Below the pieces are notes generated by a model that saw only the letters and a program-made list of their open reading frames with translations, was not told the origin of the DNA and ran no database searches. Shown one piece after another: positions 23,370 through 36,182 of a stretch of 64,000 bases of DNA (positions within the stretch are counted from its first letter, which is position 1; every line of letters starts with the position of its first letter). Source of the stretch: Isoetes taiwanensis (lineage: Eukaryota > Streptophyta > Lycopodiopsida > Isoetales > Isoetaceae); NCBI GenBank assembly GCA_021234155.1, contig JAJEKV010000010.1, positions 12,296,359 to 12,360,358 on the forward strand, read 5' to 3'. The translations under genes and the position numbers were made by a program.

Positions 23370-24010
23370 TAGCTAACAAGGTTTGTATATGTACCAGACT
23401 TAAAAATGAGATCATCGTGACTTCATTGCTCAACTATATTTCCACTTTGTAGTACTGCAATAACATCTGCATTTTTTATTGTATATAACCTATGTGCTAC
23501 CATCACCACTCATGATACGGTCCAGTGCAGCTTGAACAATCTTTTCAGACGGTGCACCTAATACAGTAACTTCATCAAGCAACAATAGTGCTGGATTTTT
23601 TAAAACTGCCTGTGCAATAGCAACGCGTTGCTTTTGCTTGCCAGATAACTGCACTCTCTTCTCCCCTACATCTGTTTTATCAGTTAGTTTGCTTCAACAA
23701 CCTCGCTTTCTATTGCTTCAGGTTTATCATATAGAATGTTTTCAATCTGCTTATCACGTCAATAATAGAGCTTTTGCCTGAACCACTAGATTTAGAAGTG
23801 CAATGCTCCTACCAGCATAGACTTTTAAGTTTAGATCCTCAAAAACCAAGATATCATGTCTCGTTGGGTAAAGAAAGCCGGCATGCCGTAATTCATTTTC
23901 ACCATTAACATGAGTAATAGTTAATACTTCTAAATCATGTGAGTCAAATTCTATTTTTATACTCTAGAATGTCATATATTTCTTGTGCTCCTTTAGGGGG
24001 ATAAGACCAA
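23370..24010 (-). pseudogene. ABCB-type ABC transporter, second nucleotide-binding domain (copy 1)
   Basis: Minus-strand pieces: PKGAQEIYDILEYKNR (linker before NBD2), [68 protein letters not shown] (signature; LSGGQ became LSGKQ), [15 protein letters not shown] (Walker B kept, D-loop altered), [10 protein letters not shown] and TIKNADVIAVLQSGNIVEQ. The Walker A lysine region is lost (LNLVVQAKALLL). Stops and a missing middle segment make it non-functional. It matches plant full-length ABCB (P-glycoprotein/MDR) exporters. The rest of the gene is absent. Confidence 0.85.
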
Positions 24011-26179
24011 ATTCTAAATACTAACTTTCAGAAATGATAATTGCAGTTCCCAACCCAGAACTTCTATTGTGGGTAAAGAAGATGCTTACACCTCTCTGTG
24101 TAAAAGAGGCACTATAGTTCTATAGCAGCTAAGTACAGGCCATTCTTTGTTTGTAACTGAGTTAGAACTGCCTGGCATAAGAGGCAGCAACTAGATTATT
24201 TGATGGCTCGATGCATCCTGCTGAATTTGCATTCTTAGACTGCAAACAAATGGGCAATACAACTAATAATACACACAATTATTGTTCTAAATTAGAAGAG
24301 GAGGAAGAGGAGGAGGAATAGGAATTGTTATGAGTTAGAAGGTTAGATAGGAAAGTGGCAAAAAGGATGGCACGTGCCAGGCCATGAATCTCAAATATTT
24401 AACTATTTAGTATAAGCGCGTACTTGTTTGCAAAGATAACACAAGATACAAATGAAAATGGAACATAAAATATGCAAGCTAACTATTTAGTATAAGTGCA
24501 AACTTGTTTGCAAAGATAACACAAGATACAAAAATGAAAATGGAAAATGAAATATGGGTGTGGCAAACACGAACATAGAGATCTGTACATCATAAAACAA
24601 GAAGTTACCTTGCTTTTGAAATTTGGTCTGTTTAGTAGCCCAATACCTAAACATAGACCGAGGAACTCTCTATTATCTTTATATTTGCTTCCTGTTTGCA
24701 ATCCAACACTTTTTTAACATTAAGAAAAAGGTATGGCATTTATCTCAATAAAATAATTGTTACAAAAAATTTATCGCAGCGGCCAAGGCTGCCGCGAACA
24801 TTTCTCTTTTCCACACCTTCTATTTGGAGAAGCAAATCAATTTTCTTATTTTCTTAATCATCTTCTACATATTGCATCAATATTGAACATGCAGGAGCTA
24901 AACCTGCATTTCATGACCTCGTGTTCTGGTATCTGTACAATAGAAAGGTGCTGATCCTAATGACAATATAACTAATATAATAATATAAATGCATGGGGTT
25001 ATAATTCGAAACCTTATAGACACTAAATATATTGATATGCAAGGGGATACCAGGGCCTAGGTAACCCCGCAAAAAGCAGCAGCATCAGAAGAAGCGATGG
25101 CGGCCAAAACACAGACCCGATCGGCTGGGTTCCAAGGTTCTACTTCGGCAATCCTTCTAGAACTCTATCACGGCTAATTTCCAGCACAGAGGAGTCGGAT
25201 TCTTAGACCCAAAGCCAGATTTTCTGCAAAAACTCAAGCATAGAGCAAGCAAGAGGGTTCGACTGGCAGAAGGAAGTTCTTCCCAAATACTGAATAAGCC
25301 TTGGTTTACAGGGATCGATGACCGGATTCCACAGTAGGGGACCGGATTGAAGGCCCAATCAATTGTTCATGGCAGGCTTACGATGAATTTCCCATTCTTC
25401 CTGCCTCCAGTAATTGAAGATATAAAATCTCAGCCAGGATGGATATGGTGGGTTTTTCAGGTTCGAGCCCCAAACTGCCTTTCTGGTGGATTACTTGCAA
25501 GTTTAGGGATGGATTGCAAGCTGCTGCATTAAGTCTAATAAACAAAGAGCATTAGAGGTCCGGTAGTAAAAAGCAGGTTTTGCAAAGACAGGCCCATATA
25601 TTGAAGCCCTGTTTTGCATCGAATCATCGAACATGAGCGATTTGGAAACCCTCTAATTTTCCTCAAGGTGTTGCACACCTGAGGATCATCACATAGCAGA
25701 ATCGTTTACAGCCACACCGGCCACAGCTCTGGCCTGGCAAATGGACCCTTATCCTTATCCTTATTTTTTTCCCTTTTTTTTATCGCTCGCGACCCATTCA
25801 CGAAGCCAGAAACCAAGCGTTACGGCGTTGCTGGATCAGACACGTGTTCCCATATCACGTTGATATACAGTTATATATGTCTTGATATGGGCCTATCGTA
25901 GATAGTTTGATGTATTTTCTAAATCCAACTAGATTTTAGGGATCAAAGTGGATAAAATATGACAAATAGAGTTCATAACTGCTTCCATTCCTTGCAGCTT
26001 TCAACACTTTTCTCATTGATTATCATCATGAGAATTCTTCCTCCAGCTCGCAAATCATGGAACTTTCTTAGCTTCTCGAGCACAAGCATATCCTAATTCC
26101 TTGCAAGATGCAAAATAATGCTCTTACACACATAAAATCTTACTGTACATGATTTTACACCTTTTTCAATTTATTTTCT

Positions 26180-26835
26180 GTTTTGTTTTAGCTAACAAGG
26201 TTTGTATATGTACCAGACTTAAAAATGAGATCATCGTGACTTCATTGCTCAACTATATTTCCACTTTGTAGTACTGCAATAACATCTGCATTTTTTATTG
26301 TATATAACCTATGTGCTACCATCACTTTGTCCTACCACTCATGATACGGTCCAGTGCAGCTTGAACAATCGTTTCAGACTGTGCACCTAATACAGTAACT
26401 TCATCAAGCAACAATAGTGCTGGATTTTTTAAAACTGCATGTGCAATAGCAACGCGTTGCTTTTGCTTGCCAGATAACTGCACTCTCTTCTCCCCTACAT
26501 TTGTTTTATCAGTTAGTTTGCTTCAACAACCTCGCTTTCTATTGCTTCAGGTTTATCATATAGAATGTTTTCAATCTGCTTATCACGTCAATAATAAAGC
26601 TTTTGCCTGAACCACTAGATTTAGAAGTGCAATGCTCCTACCAGCATAGACTTTTAAGTTTAGATCCTCAAAAACCAAGATATCATGTCTCGTTGGGTAA
26701 AGAAAGCCGGCATGCCGTAATTCACTTTCACCATTAACATGAGTAATAGTTAATACTTCTAAATCATGTGAGTCAAATTCTATTTTTATACTCTAGAATG
26801 TCATATATTTCTTGTGCTCCTTTAGGGGGATAAGA
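26180..26835 (-). pseudogene. ABCB-type ABC transporter NBD2 remnant (copy 2)
   Basis: Nearly identical to the remnant about 2.8 kb to the left and with the same damage (no Walker A, altered signature), so the gene was already broken before the segment was duplicated. A 13-bp difference near 26320 (TTTGTCCTACCAC) distinguishes the copies. Confidence 0.85.
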
Positions 26836-28380
26836 CCAAATTCTAAATACTAACTTTCAGAAATGATAATTGCAGTTCCCAACCCAGAACTTCTATTGTG
26901 GGTAAAGAAGATACTTACACCTCTCTGTGTAAAAGAGGCACTATAGTTCTATAGCAGCTAAGTACAGGCCATTCTTTGTTTGTAACTGAGTTAGGACTGC
27001 CTGGCATAAGAGGCAGCAACTAGATTATTTGATGGCTCGATGCATCCTGCTGAATTTGCATTCTTAGACTGCAAACAAATGGGCAATACAAATAATAATA
27101 CACACAATTATTGTTCTAAATTAGAAGAGGAGGAAGAGGTAGAAGGTTAGATAGGAAAGTGGCAAAAAAGGATGGCACGTGCCAGGCCATGAATCTCAAA
27201 TATTTAACTATTTAGTATAAGCGCGTACTTGTTTGCAAAGATAACACAAGATACAAATGAAAATGGAACATAAAATATGCAAGCTAACTATTTAGTATAA
27301 GTGCAAACTTGTTTGCAAAGATAACACAAGATACAAAAATGAAAATGGAAAATGAAATATGGGTGTGGCAAACACGAACATAGAGATCTGTACATCATAA
27401 AACAAGAAGTTACCTTGCTTTTGAAATTTGGTCTGTTTAGTAGCCCAATACCTAAACATAGACCGAGGAACTCTCTATTATCTTTATATTTGCCTCCTGT
27501 TTGCAATCCAACACTTTTTTAACATTGGGAAAAAGGTATGGCATTTATCTCAATAAAATAATTGTTACAAGAAATTTATCGCGGCGGCCAAGGCTGCCGC
27601 GAACATTTCTCTTTTCCACACCTTCTATTTAGAGAAGCAAATCAATTTTCTTATTTTCTTAATCATCTTCTACATATTGCATCAATATTGAACATGCAGG
27701 AGCTAAACCTGCATTTCATGACCTCGTGTTCTGGTATCTGTACAATATAAAGGTGCTGATCCTAATGACAATATAACTAATATAATAATATAAATGCATG
27801 GGGTTATAATTCGAAACCTTATAGACACTAAATATATTGATATGCAAGGGGATACCAGGGCCTAGGTAACCCCGCAAAAACCAGCAGCATCAGAAGAAGC
27901 GATGGCGGCCAAAACACAGACCCGATCGGCTGGGTTCCAAGGTTCTACTTCGGCAATCCTTCTAGAACTCTATCAAGGCTAATTTCCAGCACAGAGGAGT
28001 CGGATTCTTAGACCCAAAGCCAGATTTTCCGCAAAAACTCAAGCATAGAGCAAGCAAGAGGGTTCGACTGGCAGAAGGAAGTTCTTCCCAAATACTATAT
28101 ATTTCTTGTGCTCCTTTAGGGGGATAAGACCAAATTCTAAATACTAACTTTCAGAAATGATAATTGCAGTTCCCAACCCAGAACTTCTATTGTGGGTAAA
28201 GAAGATACTTACACCTCTCTGTGTAAAAGAGGCACTATAGTTCTATAGCAGCTAAGTGCAGGCCATTCTTTGTTTGTAACTGAGTTAGGACTGTCTGGCA
28301 TAAGAGGCAGAGGCAGCAACTAGATTATTTGATGGCTCGATGCATCCTGCTGAATTTGCATTCTTAGACTGCAAACAAAT

Positions 28381-28928
28381 AAACAGATTAATGCTTATAC
28401 TTGTGGCTGCCTATATTTGTTCCTTTACTTGGTTGCAAAATGAATAGAATATTAATTATAGAGACTGAAGTTGGTCCAATTTCCTCAGCATGTAAAACGA
28501 AATGTGATCACCAAAATGCCTCTCTATTTTAACCTGGGATGATCTTGCGCCTAGGCCCTGAGGGCCGTCAGGTCATGCTCGGGTAGAGCTTCCACAGGAG
28601 TAAACAACAAGATCCAAAATACGTGGCCTTTGCATCTCCGAAATCAGATCCTGCTCAGTTTCTTTCAGTTTCTTTCAGCTACGCCCCGAGCTTGTCATCG
28701 GCCATGTCGGCCATAGGTACCAGGTTTTAGCTTTCTGTGAATTGTCTTAGACTGTTTTGTGCCCAGGGTTGTTCAACAGGATACTTCCCTAGCTTTGATT
28801 TCCGTCTATCTAGAATAGAGCCTTGAGTTCCCACAGCCCAGTTCGTTGGCACAGATTTTGCAATCAGCTTCAGCCCTGTTTGTTTGTTTGGGAAATTATA
28901 ACGCATATCTCCACTGCGCCCATATCCC
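28381..28928. other. No recognised gene
   Basis: Single-copy sequence after the end of the duplication. It contains a GC-richer stretch (about 28545-28720), possibly the 5' flank of the retroelement-like frame that follows. No motif seen. Confidence 0.4.
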
Positions 28929-29848
28929 ATGGCTAAGCGTGGTCAACGTCGCCATACCTTTACTGGGGCAGATCTTCTGTGTGTCACATGGCTTGAACAT
29001 TTCCAGCTTTCAGAATTTGATCTAATAAATCAGCATGCCTCGCTTCAAGCACGGATTCTTCCGCTCCTGCCCTCGGGAGACCAGCATTTCCTTCTGGATA
29101 CCTTGCAGAAAGCATCTCTTGCAGGCCCCATCGTTTCCTTGGACGCTAAGCTCCTATTCCGGATATCTTTTTTCCGAATGCGCTTTTACTCCACCATCTT
29201 GGGCGGGTACCTTTGGAGTCATCATCTCCCTCCTCTTGCCCAAAATCCTATACTGATGCCCAAACCCAGACCCTCGTGAGCACAGGTATTGATGACGGAG
29301 TGGAAACAGAGGCTTGTAGGACTGCCGATGTGGAGGTGATTGATATAGATCATGATGACACACAAGAGCAAGCAATGGGAGCACAGGTCCCCATGCGGGA
29401 GGATCCTAGGAACACGCTAGATTGAGGAATTTGCTCGGGGCAATAATAGACAAACTTGAATTTGCGCATTGTCGGCCAGAGAGATAAGTCCTGCCTTAGA
29501 TGTAGAGCAGGCAGCTAACTTCTTCACAGAGATTATGCATATTCCAAGGCCCGCCATGGTTTCAGCGTGCAGGGTTGGGGCTCAGAGGCCAGATCGACCC
29601 CGCCATATCGTCGTGCAGTTCAATAGCCCACGGGGCCGGTCATGACGTCCTTCCGGCATGGAAGTCATCGAAAGACACCCGGTTCGGGCTTCAGAGGACC
29701 TCTCTCGCTCACCGACAAGACGGCGCCAGGAGCTATGTAAGGTGCGAGAGGCTAGACTCCAGCAGAAATGGGCAGTGTACCGGGGAGGCACAGCGATCGT
29801 CCGAGACCAGTGGCCTCAGAACCCGTGGTTTGGTTATGTTTAGCTCGT
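28929..29848 (+). pseudogene. LINE ORF1-like remnant
   Basis: An open frame from an ATG at 28929 (MAKRGQRRHTFTGADLLCVT...) runs to 29279. Shifted frames follow: SYTDAQTQTLVSTGIDDGVE, then IPRPAMVSACRVGAQRPDRP, then RHIVVQFNSPRGRS. In a further frame come SRSPTRRRQELCKVREARLQ and KWAVYRGGTAIVRDQ. The last three match, in order, the RNA-recognition and C-terminal parts of ORF1p in the LINEs further right (YRVG...KPRNVVLKFSN, then LTKEQYALHQAEIQKF, then RAVWRGGRVHV). So this is probably the 5' part of a different, decayed LINE. I found no ORF2 downstream. Confidence 0.5.
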
Positions 29849-29849
29849 A

Positions 29850-32800
29850 TGCATGTGTTTGCACACTTATGTTTTGTTATGTTCATATTTTTCCTTTGTC
29901 ATGGTGATCGGGCCTATGCACCATCTTTTGTATTTTTGTTTGTATTTTTGATAAGACCAGAATAACTGCTACCAAAAAAACACGCTGCAAACTCTATTGC
30001 AAGTGAAAATGTTGCAAAAGCTGCTAGATCTTGCATAAAATACATGCTGGCAGTGCCGGTTAGCCGGTTTGCATAGCGGTCATTCAGCAAGAGCGGCGAC
30101 CGACAATTTATAGGCAATAGCAAGTTTGGAGTGGTTTTTGGCATATTCTAGGCATATTTCAACATATACTTAGAATATGCCAAAAACCCACATGAGCGAG
30201 GATTTGTCCTCCTAGGGGCAACCCAACAATTAGTTCAGTGACATTCTGCATGTGTAGCATGGCTTTAATTATTGTAGATTTATTTAAGTTCCCTCGTATG
30301 ATGGCTATTGACCATTAAAAACAATTGATATATCCATGATTGTTTGGTATCAGCTAGATGCCTGATTTTTGTAGATAGTTTGACCTCTATAAACATCTAT
30401 GATAAATCGCTACGGAGCCATTGAGGACCTTCCATAAATTTGCAACAGGGAATCCTTGCATCAGACTGCCCTAAGAATGCCGAAGCAATCTGAATCAACA
30501 AAATTAAGTAATTTGTTTTATAGCTTTCACTCTATAAAAATGATGTCATGCTTAAATCTATATGATTATGGTGGTTGCTTTGTCTGTGAATTGTATGTGC
30601 TTGTTTTGGATATGCTTTAAATGTACGATCTCACCAAGCATACTTTTGCATTTACGTTATGCGGATGGACGAGCTTTCTAATCAATGCTTGGCCATGGAA
30701 AAACTGTGGTTGAAGGAAAAGTGTATAACTTGCATATACACCACAATATGCCCCTTACTAAAGACTTTCGTTTGTCTCACTAGAAGTCATTTTAATGCAG
30801 TGAATTGCCTTATTTTGGAACCGGAAATGCATATCATTTGCGAGTCTTGCAGATCTTTCATTCTCTGCTTGACGAGAAATACTTGACATTTGTCTAGATT
30901 CGTCTCGTTTCTCCAATCTCTGCAAACATAGATAAAGTGTCTGCAGTGATAGGACGTAGAAATCCAACATCTGAATGGGCAAGCAAAAAATCTTGCCTTG
31001 CAGATATTTAAACATGAGCTTCTAGACAAGGATTACACATTAATGTACAATTGTTGCAATATGTCATATGGCATAGGGGTCATTGTATAAGATCCAATCC
31101 ATGTTGTGTGTGACATGAAATTGTGTGAAGAATGGATGGCTGCCATTGTCATGAGTGTGGCGCCAATGCCAAAGAAGCCATCTATGAGATGCATTGCCCG
31201 TATGACCGTATAATATGGCAAACTAGTCTTGTAATGGTTGATGATGCTCCAATTTCAAAGCTCATAAATATAGTTAAAGAGAAGGAGAGGCAATTGAAGA
31301 GTAGGACAATAGAGATTGAGTGATGGAAATCCTTCCTAGAGGGCCCTATTAAACAGATAAGCCAAAACGAGGTCTACCCCATTTTAACAATTCAGCCTGC
31401 ATGCCTTTCAAATCTGCAGCCTTGCCATTTGCAAGACCTTGTAAGCCTTTAGCGACATCTTCCTCAAATATAAGCTAATGCTTGGTGGTCTATCTGTTTT
31501 GGCACATTATTGTGGATCCTATTAGGATCATAAAACTACGTCAAGTACTATACCCATTATTCTCTAATGAGTTGCATAGGTTTCTACAGTACTCTCCTCT
31601 AAAATATTCTCAGGTAATGGACAAAGAGGTAGAACATATTCGGCTGATGCCCCACAGCATATTGTGCCTTCTTGCCCTTAAAGCTTTGTATTGTTTGACT
31701 ATCTACAAATTGAGTGTGAGATCAATTAGCAGCTTGAGTTGGAGATGTTTAAGCTCTTTGTAATGAGCACCAAACCAATTGTTTCGTGGAAAGCTTGATG
31801 AATGTGAAGGCCCCCTGTGTCTTTTCCCAAAATATTGCACTTCGTAGAACTATGACGAACTTGTCAGTCTGTTACTCGAATGTGAGAAGCTACAAAGTTT
31901 TTAATAGCTCTTCTACTAGCGGCTGGAAAGTGCCAATGATATCTTATAATAACAAGATATTCTGCTATGTTCTCACTTTCCCTACACTCGTTGAACAACA
32001 AATAATACTAATAGCCTAGCGATCCACTATCCTTCAACCAACATGTTTCCATATTATCATAAGGAAAATGGAATCCATATCCCTGGTTATGGACTTCAAG
32101 TTGTCCTTTCTTACCATGGGAAGTCCCTACAATTCCATGAGACCATATGCAAGCACAATCCCTATTTACAAGGGGTGGCATGTGCAGTTGAGGTAGCAGC
32201 ACCCCAAGGGGTTGCAGCAACAACACCAATTGTACTTTCATTAGCAGCTCCTCGAGGAATTGCAGCAGCAGTTATGTTTATATCACAAGCTTTATGGAAG
32301 CACTTATTGCAGCAATAGATAGTCCAGTTGTTCCTTTCTGCATAGTGTATGTCACAGTATGGTTAGGCGGACGAATAATATGTACCTTGCCATTAATCCG
32401 CATGGCAATGCCAACAGTCTTTTACATTTACTTTACGCGTGCCAACTCTTATCAATGTGACTCCTGGCATGACATACAAAGAGGTGTCTTTCAATTGTGT
32501 TACCTGGCGAAGTATGGTGCCTCTCACTACTGCATCTGCCACTGTCAATTTCACAATATGCGGTTGGCTATAATGTCAAAGGTCCAAACAGAATGCTTTG
32601 ATGATGTGCACCGGATTGAAAGGAACTATTGTCTGGATCTTCTTTGTGAGATCCTCTTGTGTCTCCTTCAAGAGGCTCCAGACCACCATCTTGAGGTGAT
32701 GAGCCTATGTTCCTGTTGCAGTGATTTGTCTATCGTATTGGACATGTCTTAGGTAGTTGGACGTGTCTCAGGCAGCTGGATGTGGGCAATGACTGCAATG

Positions 32801-33890
32801 TTCATATTACCCTTCAATGCTTGACATTGAGAGCTTAGCTCTTGTTGCCATATAGTTTGTTTCTCCAATTCTCACATGCAATGGCACAACTGCTCATGAG
32901 CATTGGCATCACGAAGCCCCTTATCCTGAAAAGCAATTGTTTTGCGCTGCCCTCATATATCATGATCTCAACTAGAGGAGGCTTCCTCCAACCTCTAAAG
33001 CTTGGAGCTCACTTCCGTGTCCTTGACCTAGTTTTCCTTGTCCATAGCATCGAACATGTCCTACAGGGCCTGTGCTATTGCGGTTGACTTTCTGTGCAAG
33101 CTTCTTAAACAACTTGTTAGATCATGGGTGACGAAATCTTTAGGTACCCAATAAGACATGTCAACTTAGTAGTTAAACCTTCAACACTTCATCATTCTTC
33201 TTGACTTCTATCCAGGGGTCTTCGGATGCCCGATCTGGACTTGTTTGAGAATGTCTTATCGCTAGGTTTGAGTGGTGGCTATAGGCCTACCGCCAGGTGT
33301 GTTGCTTGCACCTTTACCTTTGTCCCCTTTCGCAGCGGAGACATGTCAGCCTTGCCTGTATGGCCTGTCCTAATGTGAGGATAGAATCTATCATAGCCCC
33401 TAGTATAAGTTTGAATGTCATGTTTGCATGTGATAGATGAGATTGGGGTTGTGGAAGGTCTTGCCCATTTATGGGCATGTCCATGGGTTGGGGTCGACAT
33501 GCCCATGGAAGCAAGCTAAGTGCGAGAAAGGGGCAAGCAAGAAGGGACTAGAAAGGGAAGCATTGCATAGGGTAAATTCGAGTTCAAAATTAAATTCTAG
33601 GAGCCAAAAATAGGCTTACGATCTATTAAACCTTCGTTTCTTACATTCTCAAGAGTAAATGTGAGAAATTCAATCTAGGTGCACCTTAAGAAGTTAACAA
33701 AACAAGGTGCTTATGGACAAGGGGTTGTGGAAAAAATGAAGATAAGCTGCAATCAAGAAAGATAAAGTAAATCATAACTAGGATCCTCAAACTGCAATGG
33801 ACAATACTTTTGATATTACCAAATTTTCAGAAAAATGACATGGCTTATCATTTTTAAAGCTTTATTAAAGAAATGGATTTTTTTTTTTTT
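29850..33890. other. Long interval without a recognised gene
   Basis: Several open frames of 60-150 codons exist (for example plus 31132-31323 and 32294-32752, minus 32008-32241), but none shows a domain, codon pattern or splice context I can support. The region is AT-rich and may be old transposon sequence. A T13 run followed by GCAG at 33878-33894 directly precedes the Replitron homology. Confidence 0.4.
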
Positions 33891-33894
33891 GCAG

Positions 33895-35379
33895 ATGAGA
33901 AGAGATGCATGCTTGAAAGTGGTGTACAGGATGGCGGAGCAGAGGCTTTTGCTGGATAACTGTCCCTGCAGGTGTTGCAGAGACGGAGGTGGCGGGGCTG
34001 TATTCCATTCCCTTGATGCTGTTGGGTGTCCACCTGAGTGCAGTAGGGCGGGGGAACTGAGGAAGGGAAGCTGGAGCAGAAGGGTTGCGCCAGTTACGTT
34101 TGCCAGACCGGAGCCACCGCTTCGGGATGTGGTGGTTGAGGGGTACGGAGGCCTGGATGCAAAGACCAGACTATTGAGCCTGGGGATGGAGAGTTCAGTG
34201 CAGAGATGTGGAAGTGAGAGATGTGGTGGTGAGGTGCGGGCTGATGCAGGAATAGCTACTGTGTTTGAGGACCGGATAGGTGCATTGGCACCCGATTTGT
34301 GTAGGAAGGATGGAGCAAGGAGGGGAAGGGGTAGTAGAGGTGGAGGCAGACGAGGTAGTGGTGGGCGCCCAGGTGCAAGGCAAGTGAGATTCACGCCTTC
34401 AGTCACACAATCCGGTGCTGAACCCATGTGGGATGAGACTGTAGAAGAGGCAGAGCCCCGTGTGAATGTGAAGACTGCCAGGGGCGGGGCTAGGAAACGG
34501 GGGCGTGGGAGAGGTCGTAGGATTCCGAGCTTTATAGAGGAGCATGTCAGGATTGACATTGGTGGCGGACCTGGAGAAGAGGCTGTGGATTTGCCCGGGT
34601 TGTTAGATGCATCCGTGACGATAGTGTTTGGGGGATGTGATGTCCCGCAAGCGTTGTACGATCGAATGATTGTATTCCTGAAGGAGAACTGCAAAGCAGG
34701 AGTGGTTGCATTGGAAAGAGGGTCAGACCTTGACCATTTGCACATCCAAGTTGTGGTGCGGTCAAATGCCAATACCCCATCCAGCTTGAATGTCAGAATC
34801 AAGAACTTCCTAGGATGGAACATGTGTAAACCCGTAAGAGCCATGATCCTGTGCAAAGCCTTGAGGGGAAGCAAATTGCATTGCTTCGAAGGCCTCATGG
34901 GATATTGTTTGAAAGACATTGGGAAGTTGCACTTTAAAGCTCATAGGCACAATGTATCTGCGGAGCAGGTGCACGCTGGGAAGGAGCTCTATGCATTATA
35001 TGGGGCTGGCGAGGTCAAGCACTTGATTGTGCTTGACAATCGAAACCTCATGGCCAAAGCTTTGCACTATGTGTCATATCATGCTGGCAGATTCAGGACC
35101 GCCTCCCTTCTCCACACCATCAAATGCGTGCTGCAGACCGGCAAGTTCAGGCTGGCAAGTTCCTGGGTCTTGCCCAATAACTCTGCATATGCCTCGTTGG
35201 AACGAGTGCAAGCAGCCTGGCGGATTATGCTAGCACCGCAGCACTGCAGCTATAAAGGATGTGCGCATGTCATTATTTGGGAGCCAGCCAGGAGTGGTCC
35301 CAATAGAGCGTGTTGGAAGGAGAAGGAAGCGCTTTTGGGATGTTGCAGGCGTCTTCGAGGATGGGGAGGAAGAATCTAG
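33895..35379 (+). CDS. HUH (Rep, Y1) transposase of Replitron type, intact main domain
   Basis: The open frame begins upstream at 33835; I start at the ATG at 33895 because homology to copy 2 begins there (494 aa). In the longer 514-residue numbering, the N-half is low-complexity and rich in Arg/Gly (GARKRGRGRGRR near 218-229). The Rep domain follows: motif-1-like TIVFGGCDV near 262-270, the HUH pair in DLDHLHIQVVV (His301-Leu-His303; bases 34735-34743), and a single catalytic Tyr in GYCLKD (Tyr357; 34903-34905), with Lys360-Asp361 as in one-Tyr Reps. A conserved helical part (QVHAGKELYALYGAGEVKHL) comes next. No helicase is present, unlike Helitrons. The C-terminus after about 35240 shifts frame relative to copy 2, so the true end is uncertain. 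Expected role: nicking and joining single strands for copy-and-paste transposition. Confidence 0.75.
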   Translation: MRRDACLKVVYRMAEQRLLLDNCPCRCCRDGGGGAVFHSLDAVGCPPECSRAGELRKGSWSRRVAPVTFARPEPPLRDVVVEGYGGLDAKTRLLSLGMESSVQRCGSERCGGEVRADAGIATVFEDRIGALAPDLCRKDGARRGRGSRGGGRRGSGGRPGARQVRFTPSVTQSGAEPMWDETVEEAEPRVNVKTARGGARKRGRGRGRRIPSFIEEHVRIDIGGGPGEEAVDLPGLLDASVTIVFGGCDVPQALYDRMIVFLKENCKAGVVALERGSDLDHLHIQVVVRSNANTPSSLNVRIKNFLGWNMCKPVRAMILCKALRGSKLHCFEGLMGYCLKDIGKLHFKAHRHNVSAEQVHAGKELYALYGAGEVKHLIVLDNRNLMAKALHYVSYHAGRFRTASLLHTIKCVLQTGKFRLASSWVLPNNSAYASLERVQAAWRIMLAPQHCSYKGCAHVIIWEPARSGPNRACWKEKEALLGCCRRLRGWGGRI

Positions 35380-35990
35380 AGAGGGAAGCAGTGGTGATGA
35401 ATTCGTGTACGCTAACAGTGGAGTGCAGCCCCCGCCTCAGGAGGCTGCTGATCCCCATGCTGATTTCATCCCGCTTGACATTGGGGACGATGAGTTTGAT
35501 GTAGCAACTCGCCTTTACGTTTTGCTTCCATTTCATTATGCTTCATTTATCTAATGTCTTTGTTGTGGCTGGTGACAATGGTATGGGAGCGCGGCCTCAT
35601 CGCGAGCAGGAGGTGATTGTCATCACTAGCTCAAAGGAGGCTCAATGCATTGACCAATCGGTTGTGGAGTCGGGTATTAAGGAGGAGGCGTGTGATTTTG
35701 TACAGGAGTTGAGAGATGCGGAGGAAGCCGTTAGAGCGTGTGCTTGGCCGATGGGGAACAAAGCTTGAGTATGGCAATGGTGCGCGTGCCACTCTTGGCT
35801 TGATTGAGAGTGCCGTGGAGTTGGTTGAGCACTGTCCTGTAGATGATGCTAGTTTTGAGAGGAAGATGCTGTGATCGCATTTGAACCTCTGTAGGGGCCT
35901 ACTCATAAGGGAGTTGCGCGAGGTGGAAGTGATAAGGCGCCGCCATGACACTCAGGATCTTTGGGCCTAGCAAAGAGGAGGCGGTTGAAT
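35380..35990 (+). pseudogene. Replitron downstream coding remnant, copy 1
   Basis: After the transposase frame, the other frames keep protein-like sequence conserved in copy 2: DPHADFIPLDIGDDEFDV to about 35500; AGDNGMGARPHREQEVIVIT, EACDFVQELRDAEEAVRACA to 35768; then GNGARATLGLIESAVELVEH and ELREVEVIRRRHDTQDLWA to about 35968. It may be the adjacent C-terminal domain of the transposase, split by an intron near 35500-35570 and by frameshifts, or a second small protein. No function can be assigned. Confidence 0.5.
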
Positions 35991-36182
35991 GAATAGTGCA
36001 TTCCCCATGATGTTTGTACATACACTTGTGGGGTTGATTTGTTATGCATGCATCGATGGCCCACCATTTACAACCAAAGCTCTGGTTTAACTTTTAATGG
36101 TGCACCTTTAGACCATTGAGGTCTAAAACCACAATATCATTAAACGAAGAATTTACATAAGCCTTGGTAGGCAAAAACAAAG

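Larger units (their letters stand above)
22384..28380. repeat. 2.8-kb direct segmental duplication, 2 full copies plus internally deleted third
   Basis: Copy 1 runs from about 22387 to 25187, copy 2 from about 25188 to 27988, and copy 3 from about 27989 to 28380. Each starts AGAGGAGTCGGATTCTTAGA. The offset is about 2801 bp at the left and 2805 bp further in. Identity is very high, with scattered SNPs and small indels. Copy 3 jumps from CCCAAATACT to ATATATTTCT, losing about 1.5 kb, and homology ends at GACTGCAAACAAAT. Copies 1 and 2 carry the ABCB pseudogene. No terminal repeats or target duplications were seen, so unequal exchange or replication slippage is more likely than transposition. 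Confidence 0.95.
33895..36048 (+). mobile_element. Replitron-like HUH transposon, copy 1
   Basis: Homology to the inverted copy at 36183-38345 starts at about 33893 and ends exactly at TTGTTATGCAT (36038-36048). It carries the HUH transposase frame and a decayed downstream frame (REGSSGDEFVYANSGVQP..., LGLIESAVELVEHC, LIRELREVEVIRRRHDTQDL). The left end lacks the roughly 0.5 kb of 5' sequence seen in copy 2, so it is 5'-truncated or spliced, or its 5' part has been replaced. The Replitron assignment rests on a single-Tyr Rep domain without a helicase in a non-seed-plant setting; it was made from memory of the family. Confidence 0.7.

Noticed and set aside
32294-32752. 152-codon plus frame, Cys/Leu/Ile-rich
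   Set aside because: No domain, poor start context, and no neighbouring exons.
33816-34919. Long minus-strand open frame (367 codons) antisense to the Replitron transposase
   Set aside because: It is rich in Pro/Ser/Leu typical of the reverse of a GC-rich Arg/Gly coding sequence, and has no motif. The plus strand carries the HUH domain conserved in copy 2.
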